DNA of 64,000 bases, from positions 1,116,001 through 1,180,000 of the forward strand of contig NC_065422.1 of the NCBI RefSeq assembly GCF_024362695.1, written 5' to 3'. The notes under the pieces are model-generated. The model saw nothing but the letters and a program-made list of their open reading frames with translations, ran no database searches and had not been told where the DNA came from. The translations under genes were made by a program, and so were the position numbers. Shown one piece after another: positions 8,967 to 18,692 of the stretch (position 1 is its first letter; the number at the start of each line of letters is the position of its first letter). This DNA is from Pectinophora gossypiella. Its lineage: Eukaryota; Arthropoda; Insecta; Lepidoptera; Gelechiidae.

Positions 8967-9241
8967 AAACATAAACAGCCTATCAACGTCCTACCGCTGG
9001 GCACAGGCCTCTCCTCAATCAACCGGAGCGGGTATATATGCGGGGGGCATACTCCACCACACTGTTTCACTGCCGGTTGGTAGCATTTGGGCTAGCAGCC
9101 CGGGACTAACGGCTTCACGTGCCTTCCAAAGCACGGAATCATCTTTCTTTATCAGACAATGTCCTAGCCAAACAAAGGACAGCCTCACAAAGTGATTTTC
9201 GACAGTGTCCCCATCGGGAATCGAACCCGGACCTCCAGATT
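8967..9241 (-). mobile_element. SINE-B, head truncated
   Basis: Reverse SINE-B from its 3' tail (cagcctatcaacgtcctacc) through the core to the B box (ggaatcgaacccggacctcc). The A-box part is missing and an RTE-b fragment abuts at 9242. Confidence 0.75.
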
Positions 9242-9405
9242 GTTGTTATAGAGGGAAAAATTGAAGGAAAGAAAGGAAGGGGTGGACCTAGGAGAACATT
9301 TTTGAAACAAATACAGAAGTAGGTGCAGTTTCGTATCATTATTTGGCGGAGAGAAGAGAGGAATGGCGATTGCTTAAATAATGAGATAGAGAGAGGCAAA
9401 TAGCA
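9242..9405 (+). pseudogene. RTE-b RT C-terminal fragment
   Basis: The plus strand encodes VIEGKIEGKKGRGGPRRTF followed by LKQIQK, then a stop. Afterwards the tail continues in broken frame (ggcggagagaagagaggaat). It is the same conserved tail as at 21653-22015. Confidence 0.65.
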
Positions 9406-9614
9406 ATAATAATAAAAAAGTTTATTTAGGTAAAACCTACGACACACATACTACGACACTAATCATACTACTATGTTACTTAATGAGACGTTCATTAGAA
9501 TTGCTCAATGCTATACAAGAACTATATTAGGTACGTCGCCTCTGGACCATGGAGGTCGAGGTATTTGTCAGTTATTACGACGTCATAACATAATAAATGT
9601 TTCTTCACTCCTAT
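9406..9614. other. No recognised feature
   Basis: Short unassigned stretch. Confidence 0.3.
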
Positions 9615-10226
9615 CTTGCAGCAATTTTGCAGTGAAAAATAGTTACATAGGGCATTATGTTTAACTTGAACATATCACAAAGCATGGGCCACTGACTTCC
9701 AAACTTAGTGGAAAAGTAGTGACTTGAAGAGAGGGTTCCGTCGTACATATGTGTGGCACAAAAATCTTCTAAGGTTTTCTTCAAGAAAACCTCGAATTCT
9801 TTCAATTAATATCAATCTGGGTAAAAAAACTACCACAAATTTTTACTTGAATTGAAACTCACGCTATTGCCAGCTTGCAGCCGGCTTGCAGTTCAAATCG
9901 TCGCCGTTTAGTGAAAACGACATAAGCGCTATTTTGAAAAATCACATTCGGCTAAGATTTTGTGATCAAAACCTCGCAATGAGTTTCAATTCAAGTAAAA
10001 ATTTGTGGTATTTTTTTTATCCAGATTGATATTAATTGAAAGAATTCGAGGTTTTCTTGAAGAAAACCTTAGAAGATTTTTGTGCAACACATATGTACGA
10101 CGGAACCCTCTCTTCAAGTCACTACTTTTCCACTAAGTTTGGAAGTCAGTGGCCCATGCTTTGTGTTATGTTCAAGTTAAACATAATGCCCTATGTAACT
10201 ATTTTTCACTGTAACTGTTGCCATTA
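9615..10226. mobile_element. Foldback element, arms about 231-247 bp
   Basis: Positions 9631-9861 and 9980-10210 are near-perfect inverted repeats with exactly symmetrical coordinates (sum 19841), around a 118-bp loop. Both arms show the same 60-odd-codon open frame in opposite strands (MKEFEVFLKKTLEDFCATHM ...). This is what an inverted repeat must give and is not evidence of a gene. Outer ends (about 9615-9630, 10211-10226) are diverged. No target duplication is clear. Confidence 0.75.
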
Positions 10227-10249
10227 AACGATTATTATTTATATTAGTA

Positions 10250-10400
10250 GTACTCAGAACTGGCGTGCGTGTACGAAACGATCGATGAATGTGGAGGAAG
10301 CAGGAGAAGTGTATCAGGATCGAAGCAAATGGAATTCCATAGTCTGCTTACCCCGCTGGGAAATAGGTGTGAGTTTATGTACGCATGTATCAAATTCTTC
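10250..10400 (+). pseudogene. RTE-a C-terminal tail
   Basis: Translates in pieces as ACTKRSMNVEEAGEVYQDR, then SKWNSIV, with LPRWEIG in another frame. It is the terminal coding region plus start of the 3' UTR of RTE-a (ggaaataggtgtgagtttat). Decayed. Confidence 0.65.
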
Positions 10401-10858
10401 ATGTATGCTCTCATTGACTGGCAAGGCCCGCAGAATACCAAAGCGTCGTGGTTCGCGCCGCGACTTATGCTAAGCGAGGACCTTTTATACCGGACGCCAC
10501 CGCAGATGATCGGGCCGTCTTCAGTTGCATTTGTAAATACCTACTTCTTATTATTATTTTTTATGATATTGTTTTGTTTTTTTTCCTAATAATTTTAAAT
10601 CTTAGAGTATTTTTTTTATATTATTTTCCGTGTGGTTTCTGTCCTGTGTTAAATGTAATCTGTCTCTGTCTGTGTCTGTGGTGTCCGAAAATAAAATGAA
10701 TGTATTTTTCTTTCATTTAAGTATTGCTCCTTATTCAATGCCGTGGAAACGGCCCTGTCTTAAATTTAATTAAACAATTTAGAACAAGCCATTTTATTTA
10801 TGCCTCATATATGAGATGGAATTCGTCAGATCTGTCTTTAAATCTCGCGAGATTTATT
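10401..10858. other. No recognised feature
   Basis: AT-rich, poly(T)-rich near 10545-10620. Ends ctgtggtgtccgaaaataaa near 10677-10695, which looks like a polyadenylation signal of an unidentified retroelement. Confidence 0.3.
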
Positions 10859-11203
10859 TCAGTGTAACGTCGAGAGTGCTCTACAAATATTTGATACGAC
10901 CGTCGACATCTCTCCGTATAATAAATTTGCCTGTTTGTGTATCATGTTGAATTTTTCATACGCGTGTGACTTCCAAGCATCGACTAAAGCTGTTTGTTTG
11001 AACACTTTCGTTGATATTGTTACAATATTCTTTCCATGTTTTCTCTTGTCATTGTGTTTGCTCGCAGGAAATTTGTAATGATTTTTTAAATTGGCGTCGT
11101 CTGGATGTCCTTTAAAGGTCGTTGGCTGAAATACTACAGACGAGTCAATCTTAGTTTGTGATGAGCGAAACTTAAAGTAGCTTTTTTGCTCAACAACAAC
11201 GAA
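10859..11203 (-). pseudogene. Unrecognised open frame, downstream half
   Basis: Open for 114 codons with no start codon at its upstream edge (stop at 10859-10861). The residues are lysine- and asparagine-rich (for example HYKFPASKHNDKRKHGKN). It overlaps the 3' end of the next open frame in another reading frame. The two could be parts of one former protein broken by an indel near 11134-11203, where a 20-bp word is imperfectly duplicated. I do not recognise the family; an endogenous viral or retroelement gene is possible. No function is claimed. Confidence 0.35.
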
Positions 11204-11529
11204 TTATTATCTTTTTGCTCTTCGCAACGAATTATTATTTTTTGCTCCTGGCCCGTGGGGCATGAGGCGTTGTCTTTGGTCATGGACCTAGGGAGAAAGG
11301 GAGCATGTTCCACGCTCTGGGTCACTTTTGGTTCATAGCGCATCTCTCTGGCCATATAGCCGGGGAACGCTGCCAGTTTGATGAGTACGTTCGAGGCGGG
11401 AAATGACCCGGGGTGGACTTTTAGGGTAATGATGACGAATCTTGTTGCTGATAAGGTTTGTTCTTCGACGAAGCTTGTGTGGATTTCAATATTTGTTCTT
11501 TTTTCAAATATTATTACCTGATTATTCAT
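11134..11529 (-). CDS. Unrecognised hypothetical ORF, 131 codons
   Basis: Starts MNNQVIIFEKRTNIEIHTSF and is the longest open frame in the first 33 kb that is not simple repeat or palindrome. Composition is balanced, with no signal peptide, transmembrane segment or motif that I recognise. The sequence acgaattattat...tttttgctc is duplicated at about 11199-11220 and 11226-11247, close to where the frame shifts relative to the downstream open frame. It could be a host gene relic or a viral or transposon gene. Low confidence that it is expressed. Confidence 0.35.
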   Translation of the reverse strand: MNNQVIIFEKRTNIEIHTSFVEEQTLSATRFVIITLKVHPGSFPASNVLIKLAAFPGYMAREMRYEPKVTQSVEHAPFLPRSMTKDNASCPTGQEQKIIIRCEEQKDNNSLLLSKKATLSFAHHKLRLTRL

Positions 11530-11704
11530 TACTTAAATGAATATTTTTTTTTGTAAAAAGATGATACTATTATTAGCGTTCTTTTAAAACTTACGCTATA
11601 TATTGTTGTGAATTTATTACAATCGTTTAGTCTAAGAAGCTTATTGTGTCTGCCTACGCTCCTTACGGTAATATTTTTCTTTGCGCATTTTAAGTATTAA
11701 TATT

Positions 11705-11832
11705 ATACACACTATTCATAAACTCTCGCCTATTTCCCACCGGAGTAAGCAGAGACTATCCTGACACACTTCTCTTGCTTCCTCCACATTCATCAATCGT
11801 TTCATACACGCACGCCGGTTCAGAGTAGATCT
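11705..11832 (-). mobile_element. RTE-a 3' tail, reverse
   Basis: cataaactctcgcctatttc, then ccaccggagtaagcagagac, then a gap, then ctgacacacttctcttgctt. It matches other RTE-a ends but lacks about 30 bp between 'agactat' and 'cctgacac'. Confidence 0.65.
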
Positions 11833-12021
11833 TAAAAAAAAAATAAAATAAAAAGGGTTTTATTTCTGTAAATCTATAACAAACAAGTTACAGGGGCTTC
11901 CCTAAAAGTAGTCAGATGACACTTGTGATGGGAATGCCTCGCTCTTCCAACGCAGCCAGTAGTACAATTTGATTTACACTATATTGTCTTAAAGTAAAAC
12001 TTAGGTAAATTAAACATAATA

Positions 12022-12041
12022 CATGTGTGTGTATGTGTGTG

Positions 12042-12123
<82 letters not shown>

Positions 12124-12127
12124 GGTG

Positions 12128-12209
<82 letters not shown>

Positions 12210-12246
12210 TGTGTGTGTGTGTGTGTGTGTCTGTGGGTGTGTGTCT
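12022..12246. repeat. (TG)n microsatellite with (TC)n start
   Basis: About 225 bp of gt dinucleotides with interruptions (ctctctctct at 12042-12060, tatatatatg near 12128, a few gtgcgt). The open frames through it on both strands are simple-repeat artefacts. Confidence 0.95.
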
Positions 12247-12305
12247 ATCACTACCCGTTGTTAACAGACTTATATTTACGTCAACCCTGTACGCCCTACG
12301 GTTTT

Positions 12306-12457
12306 TACTTCCTTCTTACTGAACCTTTTTTAAGGACATCTCCAATTTGGTCAATGTACGTTCTAGATCTTCCTCTGCCAGCCCTTCCACCAAACTTCGC
12401 TTTATATACTGCTTTCGTAATCCTGTTATTCTTCATCCACTCTACGTGTCCAAACCA
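12306..12457 (-). pseudogene. RTE-a RT C-terminal fragment
   Basis: The minus strand reads WFGHVEWMKNNRITKAVY, then KFGGRAGRGRSRTYIDQI, then GDVLKKG. The 'W.GHV.RM..NRI.K..Y' plus 'GRGR.R' arrangement is the familiar C-terminal tail of RTE-like LINE proteins. The piece at 47425-47640 overlaps it (YIDQIGDVLRKR) and continues into the DRNKWDSIV end. This is how I link the short tails to RTE-a. Confidence 0.7.
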
Positions 12458-12504
12458 CCGTTATTTACAAAAAAAAATACGATAACACATACATATACAT
12501 TATA

Positions 12505-12562
12505 ATATCACGCCTATTTCCCATAGAGACTATGGAATCCCACTTAGTATGATCCTAACTAT
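12505..12562 (-). mobile_element. RTE-a tail fragment
   Basis: tatcacgcctatttcccata then gagactatggaatccca. Short, decayed reverse piece. Confidence 0.5.
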
Positions 12563-12699
12563 CTTGAAGATGTTAATTGTATGGAGTGTGTAATGCTGAA
12601 AATGCAAACAGACGCGCAATAAGAATTTTCACTGTTGTATGAAATTATCATTATTACAGAACAGATAAGGTCGATGTTTGTTTTGTTAACTTGTAAAAC

Positions 12700-13158
12700 C
12701 CTCTGATGTATCCGTCCTTATTTGTCATAGGTATGGTCGGATACTATAAATTGGAGGTAAGAAGGGACACGGCTTTAGTATTGTACATACACAAGGTGTT
12801 CAGAGGGAAAATCCACAATCCAGAGATCCTGTCCACGTTAGGGTTGTTAGTGCCGGTAGATGGTCGCAAAACCAGGCGCCCCCCGCGCATATTCGTGTTG
12901 CCCACCGCGCGCACTAACATCGGCAGATACGCTCCAGTAGCGCACGCATTTAGGACCATCAACGATATTTCTCAGCAGTGTACTGACATCGACCTATTTA
13001 CGTGTTCGTTGACGGAATTCACGGAGTTAGTTATTAAATTCTTTAGTTAGGTAATGTTATAATTGCATTACATAGTCGAATTGGGACTGCCTGTAATGTC
13101 TATGTAATTTGTGTGTTAATAAATAAATAAAATAAATAAATAAAAATAAAATAAAATT
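12700..13158 (+). pseudogene. CR1/Jockey-like LINE 3' end, ORF tail intact to stop
   Basis: The frame at 12706-13050 reads LEVRRDTALVLYIHKVFRG, then IHNPEILSTLGLLVPVDG, then FVLPTARTNIGRYAPVAHAF, and ends at a stop before a short 3' UTR. The 'RRD......+HK.+.G.+..PE+L' and '.P.....N......PV.....' arrangement is the C-terminal part of CR1/Jockey-type RTs. The element ends in an (AATAAA)n-like tail at 13115-13158. The apparent ATG at 12706 is simply the first Met in the truncated frame. The catalytic RT motif is absent. Confidence 0.75.
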
Positions 13159-13249
13159 TAGGTACCATCCAGTAAAATTACGTGCAGAATTCTTCTGATG
13201 AAGTAATCACAAATTTTAAAATTAACGAAATAAAAATCCACTTGTGTTC

Positions 13250-13345
13250 CGTAGTATAGTGGCAATGGCCCGGATTCCTGCAGACACCTCCTAATTTTAT
13301 TTCAAGTTCTACCTCATCATCTTTAATCCATCCTCGGTCATCTTT
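13250..13345 (+). repeat. Mite-4 end fragment
   Basis: cccggattcctgcagacacc then tcctaattttatttcaagtt matches the arms of Mite-4 at 27709 and 29842. The rest is lost. Confidence 0.5.
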
Positions 13346-13429
13346 AATCTACGAAAATCGCCTTGTCCACGACAAATCCACACACAATGATAGTCGCCGT
13401 TTACAAAACCACTTATTGGATTAAACCTC

Positions 13430-13862
13430 AGCTATCCGATGCGAAATCTGGCCAAGTAAACCACAGAACGGCTCCGGGGTGTCATAAATCTCCGCCACCA
13501 CTTTCGGATTCCCCACACGCCGTTTTGCTTGTAATAACATCCGAATAGCAAGAACAGTGCGGGCATTGTGACGTGTCGCTGTTTTGACAAACAGCTCAGT
13601 GGGTAGATTTGTTTTATTGGTTTTGGTTTCATACAAGACCATTAACCCGGCCCCAGGGGGACAGAGATCTTCTCTGCCTTCCACTGGGGCAAATCCTGTT
13701 CGGCATGTCCTTGCCGCTGGGATGGGCGCCTCTTGCTCAGTAGGCCTTTTGAAATAGACTACTCTGGGCGCCATCTCGCTCGCGTCAAACAGAGTACTGC
13801 GGGGCGGAAGGCAAGAGGGAAACCACTGCCCTATTTTGCCCAAAAAGTACGTTTCCACTGGA
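13430..13862. repeat. Rep-3 and adjoining sequence
   Basis: 13670-13850 contains ctactctgggcgccatctcg, then agagtactgcggggcggaag, then gcaagagggaaaccactgcc. The same block recurs at 57230-57415 (plus) and, reversed, at 58550-58695. The minus-strand open frame across it (13421-13858) has no recognised domain, and the block repeats in copies without that frame, so I treat it as repeat DNA. Confidence 0.55.
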
Positions 13863-14098
13863 GTACACGAATATGACCCACGACTAAAGCAAATTATTGA
13901 CTAAATAAAAATAAAGCCGCCTTTCGTGGGCATCAAATGCAAAATCCAGACTTAGTGAGCACCTATGTCCTATAAGGAACCCCCATGGAAAGTTTGTCAC
14001 TCCTAAGACTTCAAATTTCCGAAATTTCGTGATTAGTTTGTCAGTCAGCCAGTCAGTGAGTGAGTGGATCAGTTATAATATATTATATAGAATAAATT
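13863..14098. other. No recognised feature
   Basis: Unassigned; a short cagtcagccagtcagtgagt run lies near 14041. Confidence 0.3.
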
Positions 14099-14230
14099 AG
14101 TTGAGCATTGGGCTTCCCATTTCGGATGTCCCGGGCTCGATTCCCCGTGGGGACATATCACAGAAATTACTGTGTGGTAAGGCGAAAGTAAGATAATCCG
14201 TAAAGCCGGCTGATGGTGACAGGTGATCAG
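14099..14230 (+). mobile_element. SINE-A, decayed 5' half
   Basis: gttgagcattgggcttccca, then gggctcgattccccgtgggg (B box) and a shortened body with cgaaagtaagataatccg. Internal deletions. Confidence 0.55.
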
Positions 14231-14359
14231 GCCATCACTCATATAATGATGACAAATCCTCTATAAAACACCTTATTGCACATAATGGACAGTTCGGCAA
14301 CAATTGGCGGCCTTATAGCTAAGTAGTATTTTTTCCCAGGCAACCTTACGGTCAACCGT

Positions 14360-14572
14360 ACTGTTTTCCTGTGGTACTCAATCGGGTAGGTAGCGCCGGT
14401 TTGAATCCCGGTACCAGACTTGCATTAATAATTCATTGGAATTATTAATTCATCTTAAGTACAGTTTTCACTAACACAGTTGTCTCGACCATTATAGACG
14501 GCGATACGGCTCACCACCTCTTGGATGTACCTCTGACCCCCCTAATTGAGATATAGTTGTGAGCTAAATACA
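14360..14572 (+). mobile_element. SINE-D, tRNA-like head plus body
   Basis: Head with cctgtggtactcaatcgg and ggtttgaatcccggtaccag, then cttgcattaataattcattg, then gttttcactaacacagttgt and a body shortened between caccacct and ggatgtacctctgac. It links the tRNA-like head and the cgatacggctcaccacc body in one copy. Confidence 0.7.
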
Positions 14573-14924
14573 ACCTTACAGTGAAAGAAATTGAATACAC
14601 CGTAGTCGTAAAGCTAGGTACCTATATAATTTTGCAAACTTCATCTTCCCTTTTACTAAAGAACGTAATATAAGAAGATAACGCTTTATCAATATTACTT
14701 TTTACACTTTTTATCGTGTCTTCTGAGAGGCTTTCTTTTTCTTTTTCCTATTCCCAAGCAGACAAAGGCTGTAGCCGCCTGAAGGATTACTTTCTTGTAT
14801 GCAAACCGACTGAATAAAGAAGTAGTCAGACCGAAATCTGTTGAACAAAGTTCTTGATGCAGAAAATTTCTGGCGATTTCTTAGTTATAAGAATTTTACA
14901 GTGAATTTCTTCGAGTATGCATAT
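14573..14924. other. No recognised feature
   Basis: Unassigned AT-rich stretch. Confidence 0.35.
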
Positions 14925-15060
14925 AGAATAAGGAATAATACTACGTATAGAACGGCAACTCTCCGCTCCCCACCAGCGGCTGAGCTAGGTTTACCTCACC
15001 CCCCTCGGTTTTACTTTAGTCTCCAATCGTATGGCGTTACACAGATGCGTGTGAAAGTTA
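14925..15060 (+). repeat. Rep-1 copy
   Basis: gaataaggaataatactacg, then tatagaacggcaactctccg, then ccagcggctgagctaggttt, then ttactttagtctccaatcg. Other copies: 32175-32345, 48172-48610 (split by SINE-C), 58905-59180 (split by Mite-1); reverse pieces at 25990, 41160 and 54525. Class unknown. Confidence 0.65.
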
Positions 15061-15299
15061 ACGTCAATCGTCATCTTTCACTTACACCAATCATAAATAT
15101 ATCTTGTAACTCTATACCATTAAAGTTTTTATTATTAAAAGTGATTTAAATTAATACACATTTTTTTTGTCTTTTCCAGGTAAGCGTGTCCAATTCTTGA
15201 CATCGTCTGCACTTATTTATAGGTAAGGTGGCAGATTAATAAAGCTTTTATAAAGTATATTTGTAATTTATTGTATATTCTGAATTCGATTTTATGAGT
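15061..15299. other. No recognised feature
   Basis: AT-rich; cttttccaggtaagcg near 15171 also appears downstream of the Rep-1 copy at 32745, suggesting Rep-1 is part of a longer unit. Confidence 0.3.
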
Positions 15300-15475
15300 T
15301 CGAATTCAAATTTGGAATTTCGGATCATAGATTATTGATATCACGTGGTTTCAAGGATTGTGCCCGGTTAGCATAGCAATTGGCTCGGCCCTATTAAAGG
15401 GGACTTAGACATAAGTGGCGAAGAGCGGATGTATATACTATATACCTCTGCTTACCTCTTCGGAGGTATTTGTTG
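15300..15475 (+). repeat. Dispersed repeat (attgatatcacgtgg)
   Basis: ggatcatagattattgatat then cacgtggtttcaaggattgt, ending tacctctgcttacctcttcg. Related stretches at 50555-50630 and 54355-54480. Possibly a SINE body. Confidence 0.5.
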
Positions 15476-15654
15476 GGTTCCGAACCTCAAAAGGAAAAAA
15501 ACGGAACCCTTATAGGATCACTTTGTTGTCCGTCCGTCTGTCTGTCCATCTGACTTTCAAGACATTTTTCTCGAAAACGCGTGGAGGTATCAAGTTGATA
15601 TTAACATGTGATACTTATGCCTGCGGCCCTTTGAAGCTGTGTAAAAATCAAGCT

Positions 15655-15733
15655 TCTAATAACCCTGACACCAGGGTTGATGAGGCTGGTATTCCACCTC
15701 ACAACCCACGCGATAAGAAGAGACGAAGCTCCT
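15655..15733 (+). mobile_element. SINE-A 3' fragment
   Basis: taataaccctgacaccaggg, then ccacctcacaacccacgcga, then aagaag. Confidence 0.65.
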
Positions 15734-16034
15734 AATTGTATACTTATGTTGATAAAAAATGTTTTCCACCACTGCAATTCACATTAAGTAGATATATGTT
15801 ACGGTTTGATTAAAATTACCTAAGCATTGTGAATACTGATGCTGGAAACATTGGTAACTAATTAAAATGACTCAGCTTCAGATTAATTTAAATTTGCGGC
15901 GGCGAATTAACGCCTGTAGCGCAAAGGTTGCTTTGATATTTCATTTTAATTGAAATCGGACCTAATTTAAGTTGAACTACCTACTTTGAATAAAGAACTA
16001 TTCGCAATACATATATAACTAGCCTTACATCTGC
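15734..16034. other. No recognised feature
   Basis: Unassigned AT-rich sequence. Confidence 0.35.
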
Positions 16035-16165
16035 CGCCGAGCCGGCGTAGCTCAGTTGGTAGAACGCTTGCCTCTTACTTTGAGGTCCAAGGTTCGAATC
16101 CAGCACAGGCCTAAACCAATGATTGTCGAATTTATTTTTGAATTCATATTTGGATCATACTTGAT
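16035..16165 (+). mobile_element. SINE-E head and start of body
   Basis: Good tRNA-like A box (gcgtagctcagttggtagaa) and B box (aggttcgaatccagcac), followed by the SINE-E body (cctaaaccaatgattgtcga, ttcatatttggatcatac). The same body follows the same head at 31205-31480, so this is a SINE and not a tRNA gene. Confidence 0.75.
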
Positions 16166-16197
16166 TATCAAAAATAATATTTATATCAAAATAATAA

Positions 16198-16479
16198 CAA
16201 CCTCCGTGATCTAGAGGTTAGAGCGTTACGCTCACGATTAGAAGGTCCGGGTTCGATTCCCGGTGGGGACATTTTCGAAATCCCTTTGTGAGCCTGCCCT
16301 TTGTTTGGTAAGGACTTTGCAGGTTTGAATCGCCTGATTGTTCGTAAAAGTAAGATGATTTCGTGCCCTCAAGTTGGGCTGGTTCCGTCTATTAGCCGTA
16401 AAACTCCTCCACCAACCCGCAGTGGAACAGTTCACACCCCTATGGTTGATTGTGGGGATGTCTGTGCCCTGCTGTGTAG
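16198..16479 (+). mobile_element. SINE-B, nearly complete
   Basis: Head gatctagaggttagagcg with gggttcgattcccggtgggg, body with tttggtaaggactttgcagg, and tail reaching ctgtgccctgctgtgtag. The shared core is damaged. A Mite-1 copy sits directly at its 3' end. Confidence 0.75.
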
Positions 16480-16481
16480 TA

Positions 16482-16623
16482 CAGTCATGAGCAATATAAT
16501 GAACCCACTTTAGGACTCTGTCGCACTAACATATTTGACATTTAGTGAGACTTACAGTTCAATTTGTCAAAAAAGTTAGTGTGACATGGTACCAAAGTGT
16601 ATTCATATTACTACTCGTGACCG
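16482..16623 (+). mobile_element. Mite-1 copy, subfamily A, full length
   Basis: 142 bp from cagtcatgagcaatataatg to actactcgtgaccg with TA on both sides (16480-16481, 16624-16625). A good type copy. Confidence 0.9.
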
Positions 16624-16625
16624 TA

Positions 16626-17029
16626 CAATCTAAAATCTGTTTTATATTATGGCAACACCGCATTTTAATCTTCTACCCTTCTAACATCATGGCGATGGGG
16701 TGTTGCTTTTTCACTTTTTGTTAATTTAAATAATACAGTCCATTTCTAAAAGTCAAGATGTGTTTTTAATTATATCTAACACCAGGGACGCAGATGCTTT
16801 TGCGCCTTCGAGCCCGTATATAGTCTGAGGACGTATATGTATATGCTGTTTATGTTTATATCAAAACAAACACATATCAATCACACGACTCCGTGCGTCC
16901 AATAACAAAAATGTCTTCTCTGCACAAATCTATCAATGTGACAAGTATTGGTCTCAGTAATCCTCTGTCTCGTGGCTTATCTATTATCCCAAAACATAAT
17001 ACACGTTATCTCATAATATAAGTTATTAG
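16626..17029. other. No recognised feature
   Basis: Unassigned. Confidence 0.35.
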
Positions 17030-17200
17030 TTTTCACTTACACAGTTGGCTTGAGCATTATGGACGGCGATACGGCTCACCACCTATCACCTTGAATTTAC
17101 AAAGCTCGGTGACGTGTGGGTAGTTTATGTAGTTCATCTTGCGATGGATGTACCTCTGACTACCCCAATTGAGATGTAGTCTTGAGCTTATATTATGTTA
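17030..17200 (+). mobile_element. SINE-D body
   Basis: gttttcacttacacagttgg, then ggcgatacggctcaccacct, then cttgcgatggatgtacctct. No head. Confidence 0.7.
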
Positions 17201-17732
17201 TTCACACGTTCCACGCATAAGAATAAAGCTAAGTTAAAAAAAGAAAGGAAAACATGAAACAGTAGGACTAGGGCCCTGTGCTGGGAGGTTTTCTGGCCAC
17301 GTCTTTCCCTCAGCGTTACAGATTCGGATGTGGTATTAGTTTTACAGCTAGTTACATAATATGTAATTTAATTTTTGACGTTCAAAAAGCGCTAACTTTT
17401 TTTTAGATCATGTTTTATATCTAGAGGGTTTTTTTAAAGCCACCCTCATCGTGTCTCTCTAATACTATACCTATATTAAACTTAAACAATTGAATTATAT
17501 CTATATACTAAATAAAATCGATGAATCTATCTTTTACGAAAAAGATAATTGTAGTTTAAAAATACCTATTATCAATAATTATTTCTGTTCGTAATGTTTA
17601 TTTTAACTAATTCATACAACATTCTGGCTGTTCCAGAGTCGGGGTCAGCTATAATGCCTTGTAAGCCAATTTTGAAAAATAAATATTTTTGAATTTTGAA
17701 TTAAAATTTTGCTAGTACAGCCCTTCTATATA
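17201..17732. other. Mostly unassigned; possible LINE tail at 17590-17705
   Basis: aataaatatttttgaatttt near 17680 resembles the LINE 3' terminus at 8595 and 42650. The rest is not recognised. Confidence 0.35.
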
Positions 17733-17890
17733 CAGGATCTTAGTGAGATCGTAACGAAAATGTTGAGGGATGATTCAGGCCATGATTCTCAGTTGATATG
17801 TAGTGGAATTTTCCGTCGCAAAAGTATGGAACTGAAAATAATTTTGCAAAACACTATAGTTTTCATTAATTTTATATCAATTCAGAATCT
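17733..17890. mobile_element. Mite-2 derivative, truncated palindrome
   Basis: Left arm (gtgagatcgtaacgaaaatg, gattcaggccatgattctca, ggaattttccgtcgcaaaag) and loop, but only a stub of the right arm (atatcaattcagaatct) before SINE-A sequence. Confidence 0.7.
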
Positions 17891-17996
17891 GAGCCAGGTC
17901 AGGGGCCTTTGGCGGCTCAATAGTAACCCTGACACCAGGGGTGATGAGATTGGTAATCCACCTTACAACCCACACGATAGAAGAAGAAGAAGCGTA
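17891..17996 (+). mobile_element. SINE-A 3' fragment
   Basis: gtcaggggcctttggcggct, then taaccctgacaccagggg, ending cacacgatagaagaagaaga. Confidence 0.75.
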
Positions 17997-18227
17997 CCTA
18001 AGTATAAAAATAACCCTGTATAAGTATATCGTATATTGATGTCACCTTAATCCTTGGTTCTATGCCTTATCTGTTATTACATTATCTATTAAGTGTGTTA
18101 TATTGCTCGTGGCACATGATATATGGGTCACAATATCGAACATTGTGTGGCCAAAGTAACGTGCTATCGACAGATCGTCGTCTTGATGATGTAACTTACC
18201 GATGCTATCAATAAACGACATATATGC

Positions 18228-18692
18228 TAGTGGCGTCGACGAATACTGAGGGGGATGATTTAGACCATGATTCAGAGTTGATATCAAACGGAATTGGCCG
18301 TCGCGAAATTCATGTTCCTTTTTGTGTTTTTTAAATTATTTTCATCTCTATATTTCTGCGATAGATAATTCCACTTCATATTAACTCAGAATAATGAGCT
18401 GAATCATCCCCCTCAGTATTCGTTACGATGTCACAAACACCCCGTTTAAGTACATAGAGGTAGCTATACAAATAACAAATACATATGGGTGTTAGTGACA
18501 TCGTTACGAATACTGACGGGGATGATTCAGACCATGATTCTGAGTTGATATAAAATTCATGAAAATTATAGTGTTTTGTAAAATTATTTTCAGTTCCATA
18601 CTTTTGCGACAGAAAATTCCACTTGATAATAACTGGGAATCATGGTCTGAATCATCTCTCAAAGTTTTCGTTATGATATCACTAACACCTGT
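18228..18692. mobile_element. Mite-2 dimer, diverged
   Basis: Two palindromes (18238-18440 and 18485-18690) are joined by a spacer containing aagtacata and gctatacaaataac. It carries the unit-specific variants of the other dimers (ataatgagctgaatcat in the first right arm; tctcaaagttttcg at the far right). The second unit has a deletion in its left arm after gagttgata. Confidence 0.7.

Noticed and set aside
9611..10227. Duplicated gene pair on opposite strands
   Set aside because: The two frames are the two arms of one foldback element.
11979..12485. Several long open frames in both strands over the TG tract
   Set aside because: They translate a dinucleotide repeat (Cys-Val or His-Thr) and have no independent support.
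13421..13858. 145-codon minus-strand gene
   Set aside because: Part of the sequence is the dispersed Rep-3 block, present twice more at 57.2 and 58.6 kb without a corresponding frame, and no domain is recognised.
16041..16112. tRNA-like sequence (gcgtagctcagttgg ... ggttcgaatcc) as a tRNA gene
   Set aside because: The same head is followed by the same SINE-E body at other sites and the acceptor stem does not pair well. The other tRNA-like stretches (3144, 5060, 20470, 21160, 46830, 61130) are SINE heads for the same reason.
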